The notes below the pieces were generated by a model. The model saw only the letters and a list, made by a program, of their open reading frames with translations, was not told the origin of the DNA and made no database searches. Source: Protofrankia sp963555925 (GTDB taxonomy: Bacteria > Actinomycetota > Actinomycetes > Frankiales > Frankiaceae). From it: a stretch of 64,000 bases of DNA. This document shows positions 42,348 through 50,021 of this stretch, piece by piece (positions within the stretch are counted from its first letter, which is position 1; the number at the start of each line of letters is the position of its first letter). Made by a program: the position numbers and the translations under genes. The stretch is from NCBI GenBank assembly GCA_963555925.1, contig CAUVXJ010000100.1:1-64000 (forward strand), given 5' to 3'.

Positions 42348-43280
42348 TCAGGCAGACGTCAACCAGTCCAGCCTACGCAGAATGACACCCTCCCGAAGCG
42401 CCCACGGGCAGATCTCCACCTCGCTGAGATTGAGCAGTTCGAGAGCTTCGGCGGCAACGACGGACCCGGCGGCGAGTTGGCCCGCGCGGTCAGCAGACAC
42501 CCCCGGCAGACCGCACCGCTGCGCCGCGGACATCTTGCACAGCCGGGTGGATATCTCACGCAGCGCGTCCTGGCGCAGGACCCTGCGAACGTAGGGACCA
42601 CGACTGTACGGCTCGGCACCGGCGATCCGAGCCAGGGACCGGAAGGTCTTCGACGTCGCCACTGCCCGCGTGGGCTCGCCGACCACATACAGGTTCGACA
42701 CCACCGGTGCGATGTGTGCCCGGACATACCGGCGCAGGGCCGCGACCTCTGCCCGTTTGGGCGGGTCGTTGGTGAACCAGTCACGAGTCAGTCGACTTGC
42801 CCCGAGTGGCAGGGATGACACCGCGTCAGGATCCTCATGGAGCCCGGCTGCGATCTCCAGTGATCCGCCACCGATGTCGAGCGCGAGCAGCCGCCCGGCG
42901 CTCCACCCGAACCAGCGCCGAACCGCCAGGAAGGTCAGGCGCGCCTCATCCTCGCCCGGCAGGACGGCCAGCGCGACACCGCTCGCCGTTCGCAGCCGGG
43001 CCAGGACCGCCCCACTGTTGGTGGCGTCACGCAGAGCCGATGTGGCGAACGCCACCAGGTCGTCCACGCCAAGATCGTCAGAGCGGCCACGCATCTGGAT
43101 GATGGTCTCGGTCAATGTCCGCTCACCCGCGGCGGACAACGCGCCATCGCCGTCGAGGAGCTCTACCAGCCGCAGTGGAACCTTCACGCTCGCCGCCGGC
43201 AACGGTTGGCCGCCGACGTGCGCATCGACGACCAGCAGGTGCACCGTGTTCGACCCGATGTCGATCACGCCGAGGCGCAT
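42348..43280 (-). CDS. Ppx/GppA family exopolyphosphatase/pppGpp phosphohydrolase
   Basis: An ASKHA-fold phosphatase of about 310 residues: GVIDIGSNTVHLLVVDAH (phosphate 1), VAFATSALRDATNS, LPGEDEARLTF, LALDIGGGSLEIA (phosphate 2). In mycobacteria the paralogue at this place (Rv0496) is an exopolyphosphatase. I place the start at ATG 43280, directly before the domain; a GTG 43496 would add 72 low-complexity residues. The nearby RegX3-SenX3 phosphate control genes suit a polyphosphate role. Confidence 0.86.
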   Translation of the reverse strand: MRLGVIDIGSNTVHLLVVDAHVGGQPLPAASVKVPLRLVELLDGDGALSAAGERTLTETIIQMRGRSDDLGVDDLVAFATSALRDATNSGAVLARLRTASGVALAVLPGEDEARLTFLAVRRWFGWSAGRLLALDIGGGSLEIAAGLHEDPDAVSSLPLGASRLTRDWFTNDPPKRAEVAALRRYVRAHIAPVVSNLYVVGEPTRAVATSKTFRSLARIAGAEPYSRGPYVRRVLRQDALREISTRLCKMSAAQRCGLPGVSADRAGQLAAGSVVAAEALELLNLSEVEICPWALREGVILRRLDWLTSA

Positions 43281-43846
43281 CCGACCGACCGAGACACGCG
43301 GCACGGCTGGCTGGCCGTCAGCCTGGCCCAGCTGGCCCTGACCGGCGGCGCCCCCGCTCACGACATCCCGGTCCGGGGCGGACCTGTCCGCGGCCTGCCT
43401 GTTGGCCTGCCCGTTGGTCTGCCGGTCCGTGACCTGTCGGCCGACCGCGTCCCGATCAGCCCCCGGCTGACTACCGACAGCCGGCTTCACCGACACGGCA
43501 CGCAGTCACACGATGTAGCGGCCAACCGGCCGCTCTGTGCTGACCGCAGCAGCTTCACCACGTTCGCATCCACTCCTGTCGATTGTCGGTAGCGGGACGC
43601 ATGGACGTTCCCGGCGGACACACCCGCTCATCAGCTCGCGGACCTGCCCGGCCGGGACGGAACCCCGGTGACGGTGACTGCGACCGCGCCCATCAGCCAG
43701 GGTCCGGCGTTCGGGCCTGTCCATGGATTCCGGCAGCGCACCGGCAGCGCAGCGGCAGCACACCGGGACACGCTTCGTGTGCTCACCACCGTACGTGGCA
43801 TGGAAGATCTTGGAGCCGCCCCGCCCCGACCACGATACGACAATGA
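43281..43846. other. 566-bp region between ppx and regX3 without a clear gene
   Basis: Both neighbours are on the minus strand. The part up to 43496 may be an N-terminal extension of ppx. The rest has the repeated CCGGCAGCGCA near 43730-43760 and nothing else recognisable; a transcription start for ppx is expected here. Confidence 0.5.
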
Positions 43847-44527
43847 TCAGGGTTCGAACTTGTAACCCAGCCCTCGGACGGTCACCAAATGGCGCGGATT
43901 GCCCGGCTCGTCCTCGATCTTCGTCCGGAGCCGCTTGACATGGACGTCGAGGGTCTTGGTGTCCCCGACGTAGTCCGACCCCCACACGCGGTCGATCAGC
44001 TGGCCACGGGTGAGCACCCGACCCGCGTTACGCAGGAACATCTCCAGCAGCTCGAACTCCTTCAGCGGCAGCGGGACAGCGGCCCCGTCGACCGTGACCA
44101 CGTGACGTTCGACATCCATCCGGACCGGGCCGGCCTCCAGCGTCGCGGTGATGCGTTCCTCGGCCTCGCCGCGGCGGCGGAGTACCGCGCGGATCCGGGC
44201 GACCAGCTCACGGGCGGAGAACGGTTTGGTGACGTAGTCGTCAGCACCCAGTTCCAGGCCGACGACCTTGTCGATCTCACTGTCGCGAGCCGTCAGCATG
44301 ATCACAGGAACCGCCGACTGCTGGCGCAGTGCCCGACAGACCTCGGTTCCGGACAGGCCGGGCAACATCAGGTCCAACAGTACAAGATCAGCGCCGTGCC
44401 GCTCGAACTCGGCCAGCGCAGCCGGCCCGTCGGTGGCGACCGCGACCTCGAACCCCTCCCGTTCAAGCATGAACGACAACGCGTCCGAGAACGACTCCTC
44501 GTCCTCCACGACCAGAAGGCGGGTCAC
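43847..44527 (-). CDS. regX3: Phosphate-responsive response regulator RegX3 (OmpR/PhoB family)
   Basis: A 226-residue OmpR-type regulator. The receiver has LLVVEDEESF, the phosphoacceptor Asp52 (LLDLMLPG), LTARDSE and YVTKPFSARELVARI. The winged helix ends in DVHVKRLRTKIEDEPGNPRH and TVRGLGYKF. GTG start three bases after the senX3 stop, with AAGGAG eight bases before. It should bind PHO-box sites such as that at 45922-45954. Confidence 0.95.
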   Translation of the reverse strand: MTRLLVVEDEESFSDALSFMLEREGFEVAVATDGPAALAEFERHGADLVLLDLMLPGLSGTEVCRALRQQSAVPVIMLTARDSEIDKVVGLELGADDYVTKPFSARELVARIRAVLRRRGEAEERITATLEAGPVRMDVERHVVTVDGAAVPLPLKEFELLEMFLRNAGRVLTRGQLIDRVWGSDYVGDTKTLDVHVKRLRTKIEDEPGNPRHLVTVRGLGYKFEP

Positions 44528-44530
44528 CCT

Positions 44531-45850
44531 TCACGCTCCTTCGTCATCATTGTCGTTTCCACGCTCGGTATCCGCATCGGTATCGGTTTCCGTATCGGTA
44601 TCGGTATCGGTATCGGTTTCGCCACCGGCATCGCCGCCGGTCCGCAACAGGGGCAATCTGATCGTGAAGGTCGACCCGGCACCTTCGGCACTCCACACAC
44701 TGACGCTTCCCCCGTGGTTCGTCGCGACGTGCTTGACGATCGCGAGCCCCAGCCCGGTGCCCCCCGTCTGGCGGGAACGCGCCGGGTCGGCACGGTAGAA
44801 GCGTTCGAACACGCGCTCCAGGTCCCGTTCGGCGATCCCGATACCTTCGTCGGCGACGGACAACTCGACCGTGTCGCCCGCCCGTCGAACCCCGATGACC
44901 ACTCGGGTGCCCGTTGGCGAGTAGCTCACGGCGTTGTCGAGCAGATTCGCCAACGCCGTTGCGAGCTGCCCCTCGTCCCCGCTGACGGCGAAATCGCTGT
45001 CACCGATCACGGCAATGGTGATCTCGCGGGCCGAAGCGGTCAGCCGGGTACGGTCCAGCGCCTCGGCCAGCACCGCCGAGACCCGGACCGGGCGCGGGTC
45101 AGGCTTCGGGTCCGCGCCCTGCAGACGGGACAGGTCGATGATCTCCTGCACGAGGCGCGCGAGCCTGGAGGACTCACGGGTCATCCGGGAAGCGAAACGC
45201 CGGACGGCAACCGGGTCGTCGCTGGCGACGGCAACCGCTTCGGCAAGCACATGCAGGGCGCCGACCGGGGTCTTGAGCTCATGACTGACATTGGCCACGA
45301 AGTCCCGGCGGACCGCCTCCACCCGGCGGGCCTCGGTGACGTCGTCGAGGATCACGGCCACGTGGCCGTCCGCACCAAGGCGCAGGGTGCGAGCCCGCAC
45401 GGCGAACGCCTCCTGATCAGGACGCGGGCGGGTCAGCGGCGGCTCCGGACGCGGTGGTAGACCGAGCTGGCGGTCACGGTCGACGCCGTCCGCGCGGGTC
45501 TGTCCGACCAGATCACTCAGCTCGTCGAGAGCCAACCGGCCACCGTCGATCACGCCCATGCTCCGGGCAGCCGGGTTGGCCAGCACCACGGCACCGTCCG
45601 CGTCCAGCACGACCAACCCGGACGGCAGGCCGTCGACCAAGCGCCGGATGAGTCGGGACGGCAGGGCCGGCTGCGTGGCCGCCGCTCCAGATGCCGCCGA
45701 AACAGGAGCTGCCGAACCGGAGACCGCCACTGCAGGTACCCCCGCTCCGGACCCGGTGACAGGCCGCTCCGGAGCGGAACGCGACCCCGGGTTGGACGAA
45801 TCCGGGCGAAGCACGAACCTGGGCCCTCGCTCACCCACACCGTCACCCAC
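44531..45850 (-). CDS. senX3: SenX3/PhoR-type sensor histidine kinase lacking membrane segments
   Basis: A 439-residue kinase. A PAS domain covers about residues 66-175 (GLPSGLVVLDADGAVVLANP), the HisKA H-box is FVANVSHELKTP with His190, and the ATPase has LLDNAVSYSPTG, VADEGIGIAERD, FYRADPARS and GGTGLGLAIVKHVA. The N-terminal 65 residues are Ala/Ser/Pro-rich with no hydrophobic helix. An in-frame TAG about 45 bases upstream of GTG 45850 rules out a longer start. SenX3 and PhoR normally have one or two membrane helices, so this is unusual. The tail is a GGTATC-encoded Thr-Asp repeat. Confidence 0.92.
   Translation of the reverse strand: MGDGVGERGPRFVLRPDSSNPGSRSAPERPVTGSGAGVPAVAVSGSAAPVSAASGAAATQPALPSRLIRRLVDGLPSGLVVLDADGAVVLANPAARSMGVIDGGRLALDELSDLVGQTRADGVDRDRQLGLPPRPEPPLTRPRPDQEAFAVRARTLRLGADGHVAVILDDVTEARRVEAVRRDFVANVSHELKTPVGALHVLAEAVAVASDDPVAVRRFASRMTRESSRLARLVQEIIDLSRLQGADPKPDPRPVRVSAVLAEALDRTRLTASAREITIAVIGDSDFAVSGDEGQLATALANLLDNAVSYSPTGTRVVIGVRRAGDTVELSVADEGIGIAERDLERVFERFYRADPARSRQTGGTGLGLAIVKHVATNHGGSVSVWSAEGAGSTFTIRLPLLRTGGDAGGETDTDTDTDTETDTDADTERGNDNDDEGA
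44566..44621. repeat. GGTATC hexamer repeat at the 3' end of senX3
   Basis: About eight degenerate copies of CGGTAT/CGGTTT encode the Thr-Asp tail of SenX3. The tract resembles that in resB at 5684-5748. The unit length preserves frame. Confidence 0.85.
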
Positions 45851-46205
45851 GGGCCGAATCGTAGGTGGCCAACGGTAGCCTGCGCGTGTATCAACCTAAC
45901 CAGAAGCGATCGTCACCAGGAGTTCATTCGGCTCACGTGATCTGTTCACCGCAGGGCGAGCGCCACCGACGATCGTTTGATCGTGGCAGGGTGGCGCAGC
46001 TGTCGGGACCGCGCGTTGTTCGGGAAGCCACCGCAGCCTCGCGGTACCTCGCGACATGTTCGAGGCCTTGGGGGCGGCATCCTTTCCGGACCGCCGATAT
46101 CGACCCGTTGCGCTGGGGGCGGCGGGTACGTGGTAATCACCACGAGACCCGTCCCTGCTGTGATCAAATGGGCCGACAACCGCCACGAACACGAAGGAGC
46201 CGTCC
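45851..46205. other. 355-bp senX3-phoU divergent regulatory region
   Basis: No gene seen. It contains the PHO-box-like array at 45922-45954 and should carry promoters for both senX3-regX3 and phoU. Confidence 0.7.
45922..45954 (+). promoter_or_regulatory. Probable PHO box (RegX3/PhoP binding site)
   Basis: Three 11-bp units follow each other: GTTCATTCGGC, TCACGTGATCT and GTTCACCGCAG. The first and third fit the actinobacterial direct-repeat pattern GTTCAYYYRGS; the middle is weaker. Location between phoU and senX3 fits autoregulation. Confidence 0.7.
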
Positions 46206-46847
46206 GTGCGGGACGCCTTCCACGACGATCTCGACAGCATCAATTCGTCACTCGTGGAGATGACCAATCTGGTCGCCTCCGCGATGGCGCGAGCGACAAC
46301 CGCGCTGCTCGATGCCGATCTACAGCTGGCCGAAGGCGTGATCACCGCCGACGAAACAGTGGATCTTCTCCGTAACGAGATCGAGCAGAGATCCTTCGAG
46401 ATAATGGCGCGCCAGCAGCCAGTTGCCACCGACCTGCGGATCATGGTCACGACGCTACGCATCGTCGCAGATCTCGAGCGCATGGGCGATCTTGCGCTAC
46501 ACGTGGCCAAAGTGGCCCGACGACGTTACCCGGGACGCGCCATCCCGCCGGAGCTGAACTCGACCATCCTGGAGATGGGTCAGGTGGCGCAACGGATCGT
46601 GGCCAAGGCCGGGTCGGTCATCGCGGGCCACGATGCCGCCCTCGCCAAGGAGCTGGAGGGCGACGACGATTCCATGGACGCCCTGCACCGCAAGCTCTTC
46701 CACGTGCTGCTGGAAACCGAGTGGACCTACGGCATGGAGGCTGCGATCGACATCACCCTGTGCGGTCGCTTCTACGAGCGTTACGCCGACCATGCGGTTT
46801 CAGTCGCCCATCGGGTGATCTACCTCGTAACCGGCGACAAGATCTAA
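46206..46847 (+). CDS. phoU: Phosphate signalling protein PhoU
   Basis: A 213-residue helical PhoU with two repeats, each with an acidic metal motif (ADETVDLLRNEIEQ near residue 60; EGDDDSMDALHRKLFH near 155) and LRIVADLERMGDLALHVAK, RFYERYADHAVSVAHR. It links Pst transport with the SenX3 kinase and dampens phosphate signalling. GTG start 46206 has AAGGAG six bases upstream. Divergent from senX3-regX3; no pst genes are in the window. Confidence 0.96.
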   Translation: MRDAFHDDLDSINSSLVEMTNLVASAMARATTALLDADLQLAEGVITADETVDLLRNEIEQRSFEIMARQQPVATDLRIMVTTLRIVADLERMGDLALHVAKVARRRYPGRAIPPELNSTILEMGQVAQRIVAKAGSVIAGHDAALAKELEGDDDSMDALHRKLFHVLLETEWTYGMEAAIDITLCGRFYERYADHAVSVAHRVIYLVTGDKI

Positions 46848-46897
46848 ATCACCAGACAGGGATCACCGGCCGGTGAGCGGATGGGGCGCCGGGCACC

Positions 46898-46941
46898 GGA
46901 TGTGCCGCCCGGATGTGCCGCCCGGTCTCGGCGGCACATCC
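46898..46941. terminator. Bidirectional terminator hairpin between phoU and gpm
   Basis: GGATGTGCCGCC (46911-46922) pairs perfectly with GGCGGCACATCC (46930-46941) over a 7-base loop. A second identical left arm at 46898-46909 offers an alternative pairing. The two flanking genes converge. Confidence 0.8.
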
Positions 46942-46955
46942 TCAGGCACCGGTCG

Positions 46956-47690
46956 TTACTTCTTTCCCTGCGCCGCCACGGCAGCGGCGGCCGTCGCCGC
47001 TGCCGCCGGGTCGAGGTACGCCGAACTCACGACCGCTAGATCGTCGTCCAACTCGTAACGCAACGGAATGCCGGTGGGGATGTTCATACCAGCGATGTCA
47101 GCATCGCTGATCCCGTCCAGATGCTTCACCAGCGCGCGCAGCGAGTTGCCGTGGGCGGCGACGAGCACGACCTGCCCGGCCCGCAGGTCGGGCACGATCG
47201 CGTCGTACCAGTACGGCAGCATTCGCACCACGACGTCGCGCAGACACTCGGTCGTCGGAATCACATCCGGCGGCAGGCCGGCGTACCGCTCGTCCACCCC
47301 GCTGGCCTGGTCAGGCCCGATCGGCGGCGGCGGCGTGTCATAGGAGCGACGCCAGAGCATGAACTGCTCCTCGCCGTACTTCCCGAGCGTCTCGGCCTTG
47401 TCCAGGCCCTGCAGACCCCCGTAGTGCCGCTCGTTGAGGCGCCACGAACGGCGGACCGGGATCCAGGTGCGTCCGGAGGCGTCCAAGGCGATCCAGGCGG
47501 TGCGGATCGCACGCACCAGCAGCGATGTGTGCACCACGTCGGGCAGGAGGCCGCAGTCGCGCAGAAGCTCGCCGCCGCGGGTCGCCTCTTTGACACCCTT
47601 GTCGGAAAGATCTACATCCACCCAGCCGGTGAACAGGTTCTCACGGTTCCACGTGCTCTCGCCGTGGCGGAGCAGGACGAGCGTCGGCAT
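46956..47690 (-). CDS. gpmA: 2,3-bisphosphoglycerate-dependent phosphoglycerate mutase
   Basis: Interconverts 3- and 2-phosphoglycerate in glycolysis. LVLLRHGESTWNRENLFTGW with catalytic His9, SLLVRAIRTAW, LNERHYGGLQGLDKAET and LVAAHGNSLRALVKHLDG are full dPGM motifs. 244 residues; ATG 47690 with AGGA about nine bases upstream. An Ala-rich tail (AAAATAAAAVAAQG) ends the protein. Adjacent to the senX3 locus as in mycobacteria. Confidence 0.96.
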   Translation of the reverse strand: MPTLVLLRHGESTWNRENLFTGWVDVDLSDKGVKEATRGGELLRDCGLLPDVVHTSLLVRAIRTAWIALDASGRTWIPVRRSWRLNERHYGGLQGLDKAETLGKYGEEQFMLWRRSYDTPPPPIGPDQASGVDERYAGLPPDVIPTTECLRDVVVRMLPYWYDAIVPDLRAGQVVLVAAHGNSLRALVKHLDGISDADIAGMNIPTGIPLRYELDDDLAVVSSAYLDPAAAATAAAAVAAQGKK

Positions 47691-48187
47691 GCCATCGATC
47701 CTGCCGCAACCCGGGCGTCGCATGTGGCCGGATCGACGCGACGCGCTCCCGCGGACCCACAACCCGGCTGGGAGGACCCGCAGCCACGGCACCTTGTGCC
47801 CCGCAACGCCGGGTCCACCCGCTCTGGATCACAAACAGGAGCCCCCGAGCGATTCCATCAACCCCTGTTCGGGGATGATGAGCCGTCGGGACCAGCGACG
47901 ACGCTCGGGGGCCTGGTGCCTGTCTGGTTCTCGCCGGTACCGGTGCCCGCAGGTCACCCGGCCGGGTGAGGACCACGAGACCGGCTAGCGGACAGTCACC
48001 TCACGAGTCCGTTTATCACACAAAACTGGACCACCTCCCTTCCCGTGTGCAGACAACGCTACGTTCGCCCTGGCGTGCTCCGCAACTGCTTTTTCACCGC
48101 GGTGGCGCTCCGCCCGAAAGCGAACGCCGGCGGGCGGACGCCGGCTGCGGCATAACCGCGCCGCCCTGGGCCAGCTACACTCAGTCC
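47691..48187. other. 497-bp gpm-nur intergenic region with a large stem
   Basis: Divergent flanks. GCCCCCGAGCG near 47843 pairs with CGCTCGGGGGC near 47908, enclosing a smaller CCCC...GGGG hairpin near 47864-47876. I see no gene. The right end carries the -10-like element of nur. Confidence 0.6.
48176..48181 (+). promoter_or_regulatory. Putative -10 element for a leaderless nur transcript
   Basis: TACACT ends seven bases before the first base of the ATG at 48188, and no ribosome-binding site is visible, so transcription may start at the initiation codon. A clear -35 was not seen. Confidence 0.5.
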
Positions 48188-48637
48188 ATGGCGGTGGACG
48201 TCGAGGGTGGGCCGCGGGGTGGCTGGCAGACGCAGCTACGATCTCACGGCTACCGTCTCACGCCGCAACGTCAACTCGTGCTGGAGGCGGTCGCCCGGCT
48301 CGGCCATGCCACCCCGGAGGACATCGTCACGGAGGTCCGCCGCACAGCGGGCGGGGTCAACATCTCGACGGTGTACCGGACGCTGGAGCTTCTCGAGAAG
48401 CTCGAACTCGTTTCCCATGCCCACCTCGGGCACGGCGCGCCTACCTATCACGCCGCCGGCGCCGAAGACCACGTTCACCTCGTCTGCGGAGCCTGCGGGG
48501 CCGTCCAGGAAGTCTCCCCGACCGTGCTGTCCGACCTGGTCATCGCCCTGCGGGATCGCTTCGGTTTCGCGGTGGACGTCAGCCACGTGGCGCTCACGGG
48601 CCGATGTGTGGACTGTGCAGACCCGAAAGCTGGTTGA
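48188..48637 (+). CDS. Fur-family metalloregulator, Nur-like (nickel)
   Basis: A 149-residue Fur protein: YRLTPQRQLVLEAVARLGHA and INISTVYRTLELLEKLELVS-type winged helix (NISTVYRTLELLEKL present), then HAHLGHGAPTYH and DHVHLVCGACG. Putative ligands are His77, His79, His82, His88, His95, His97, His133 and two CxxC pairs (100/103, 140/143). The HAHLGHGAPTYH segment is what I remember from Streptomyces Nur, so a nickel regulator is more likely than Fur or Zur. No TTGCA operator was recognised. Just upstream of ygfZ. Confidence 0.87.
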   Translation: MAVDVEGGPRGGWQTQLRSHGYRLTPQRQLVLEAVARLGHATPEDIVTEVRRTAGGVNISTVYRTLELLEKLELVSHAHLGHGAPTYHAAGAEDHVHLVCGACGAVQEVSPTVLSDLVIALRDRFGFAVDVSHVALTGRCVDCADPKAG

Positions 48638-48644
48638 ACAGTCC

Positions 48645-49853
48645 ATGACTGCCGACTCCACCACCGCACCCGGGACCGACGCTGAACCGCACGCGTCGAA
48701 CGAACCGGGTGGCGACATCCACTACCGCTCTCCATTGCTGGACATCGCCGGTGCAGTGCCCGCCACCGGACCCGACCTCGGGGTAGCCGACCACTACGGG
48801 GACCCACTGCGTGAACAGCGCGAGGCCGAACGAGGCGCGGCGGTCGTCGACCGCTCGCACCGCGGGGTCATCCGCATCACCGGCCCGGACCGCCTGTCCT
48901 GGCTGCACAGCATCACATCCCAACACCTCAACACACTGCCGGCGATGCGGGGCAGCGAGGCGTTGGTGCTGTCCCCGCACGGCCACGTCGAACATCATCT
49001 GATGATCGCGGACGACGGCACGACGACCTGGCTGGATGTTGAACCGGACACCACTGACGCTCTGCTGGCCTACCTTGCGTCGATGAGGTTCCTGCTCCGG
49101 GTGGAGCCCACGGACGCCACCGGCGCTCGGTCCGTCCTCTCGGTGCTCGGTCCGGCCGCGGTGGATGCCGTGACCAGTGCCCTCGGTCCGCTCGACCGCC
49201 CGCTCCCACGGCCCGGCGGTGGGGCCGGCGGCGGGGCTGAGGTATCCGGCGCTGACGGCGACCAGCTAGCTCAGGGGCTGTACCCGTTGGCGGCGACCTC
49301 GGCGACCGCGACCGGCCGCCAGGATCCGGATGTGGCCGGGACGCTCGTCCGGGCCATGCCCCACGGCGTCGACCTGTTGATCCCGCGACCGGAGCTGACC
49401 ACGACGGTCGAACGGTTGCAGTCAACCGGAGTGACGCTGGCTGGCGTGTCCGCGTTCGAAGCGCTGCGGGTCGCCGACCGTCGGCCTCGCCTGGGCACCG
49501 ACACCGACCACCGGACGATCCCGCACGAAGTCGGCTGGCTGTCCACGGCCGTCCACCTCGACAAGGGATGCTACCGGGGCCAGGAAACCGTCGCCCGGGT
49601 GCACAACCTGGGGCGCCCGCCGCGCCGCATGGTGTTGCTGCACCTTGACGGCAGCACAGTCAGCCGAGGGGTGCCGGTAACTGTCGGCGGCCGGGTGGTT
49701 GGGTTCGTCGGCACCTCAGCCATGCACGCGGTGCTCGGTCCGGTTGCGCTGGCCATCGTTAAGCGCAACGTCGCCGACGCCGCCGCCCTGGTGCTCGACG
49801 ATCCGGAGACAGGCGAGGTCGCCGCGTCCATCGACCCGGCTGGGCGTGTCTGA
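48645..49853 (+). CDS. ygfZ: Folate-binding YgfZ/GcvT-type Fe-S cluster assembly protein
   Basis: A 402-residue tetrahydrofolate-binding protein related to aminomethyltransferase. The YgfZ signature KGCYRGQETVARVHNLG is present, along with GVIRITGPDRLSWLHSITSQ and FEALRVADRRPRLG. YgfZ proteins support repair or assembly of Fe-S enzymes. ATG 48645 lies seven bases after nur. Its stop TGA is supplied by the inverted-repeat element at 49842 (AGRV then stop), so the last four residues come from the element. Confidence 0.9.
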   Translation: MTADSTTAPGTDAEPHASNEPGGDIHYRSPLLDIAGAVPATGPDLGVADHYGDPLREQREAERGAAVVDRSHRGVIRITGPDRLSWLHSITSQHLNTLPAMRGSEALVLSPHGHVEHHLMIADDGTTTWLDVEPDTTDALLAYLASMRFLLRVEPTDATGARSVLSVLGPAAVDAVTSALGPLDRPLPRPGGGAGGGAEVSGADGDQLAQGLYPLAATSATATGRQDPDVAGTLVRAMPHGVDLLIPRPELTTTVERLQSTGVTLAGVSAFEALRVADRRPRLGTDTDHRTIPHEVGWLSTAVHLDKGCYRGQETVARVHNLGRPPRRMVLLHLDGSTVSRGVPVTVGGRVVGFVGTSAMHAVLGPVALAIVKRNVADAAALVLDDPETGEVAASIDPAGRV

Positions 49854-49895
49854 TGGATGTTGGTCGATGCGGGCGATGATCCATCAGACACGCCC
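49842..49895. mobile_element. 54-bp MITE-like element providing the ygfZ stop codon
   Basis: Perfect 17-bp inverted ends (GGGCGTGTCTGATGGAT) around a 20-base loop. The left 38 bp match the 162-bp element at 31342 with one mismatch, so this is an internally deleted copy. The ygfZ frame reads GGG-CGT-GTC-TGA into it. It should also work as a terminator hairpin. Confidence 0.85.
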
Positions 49896-49936
49896 TAGCG
49901 GGCCGCAGCAGCCGGTCCGTCCGGCAGGTCGGCTTA

Positions 49937-50016
49937 GAGCGACCGGGCGACCGGGCGACCGGGCGACCAGAATGACCGCACGATTACAAGGCTGACCGCG
50001 CTATGGCCGGTCGCTC
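49937..50016. repeat. Degenerate inverted-repeat remnant with GGGCGACC tandem octamers
   Basis: GAGCGACCGG at the left and its complement at 50007-50016 bound 80 bp; the right end extended (GAGCGACCGGCCATAG) resembles the terminus of the 36718 element, and TTA precedes the left end. Four GGGCGACC-type octamers occupy 49941-49970. The right end abuts the 3' end of the next gene. Confidence 0.55.
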
Positions 50017-50021
50017 CACGT

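Noticed and set aside
43889..45460. 523-codon plus-strand open frame
   Set aside because: Antisense to regX3 and senX3, whose motifs are complete.
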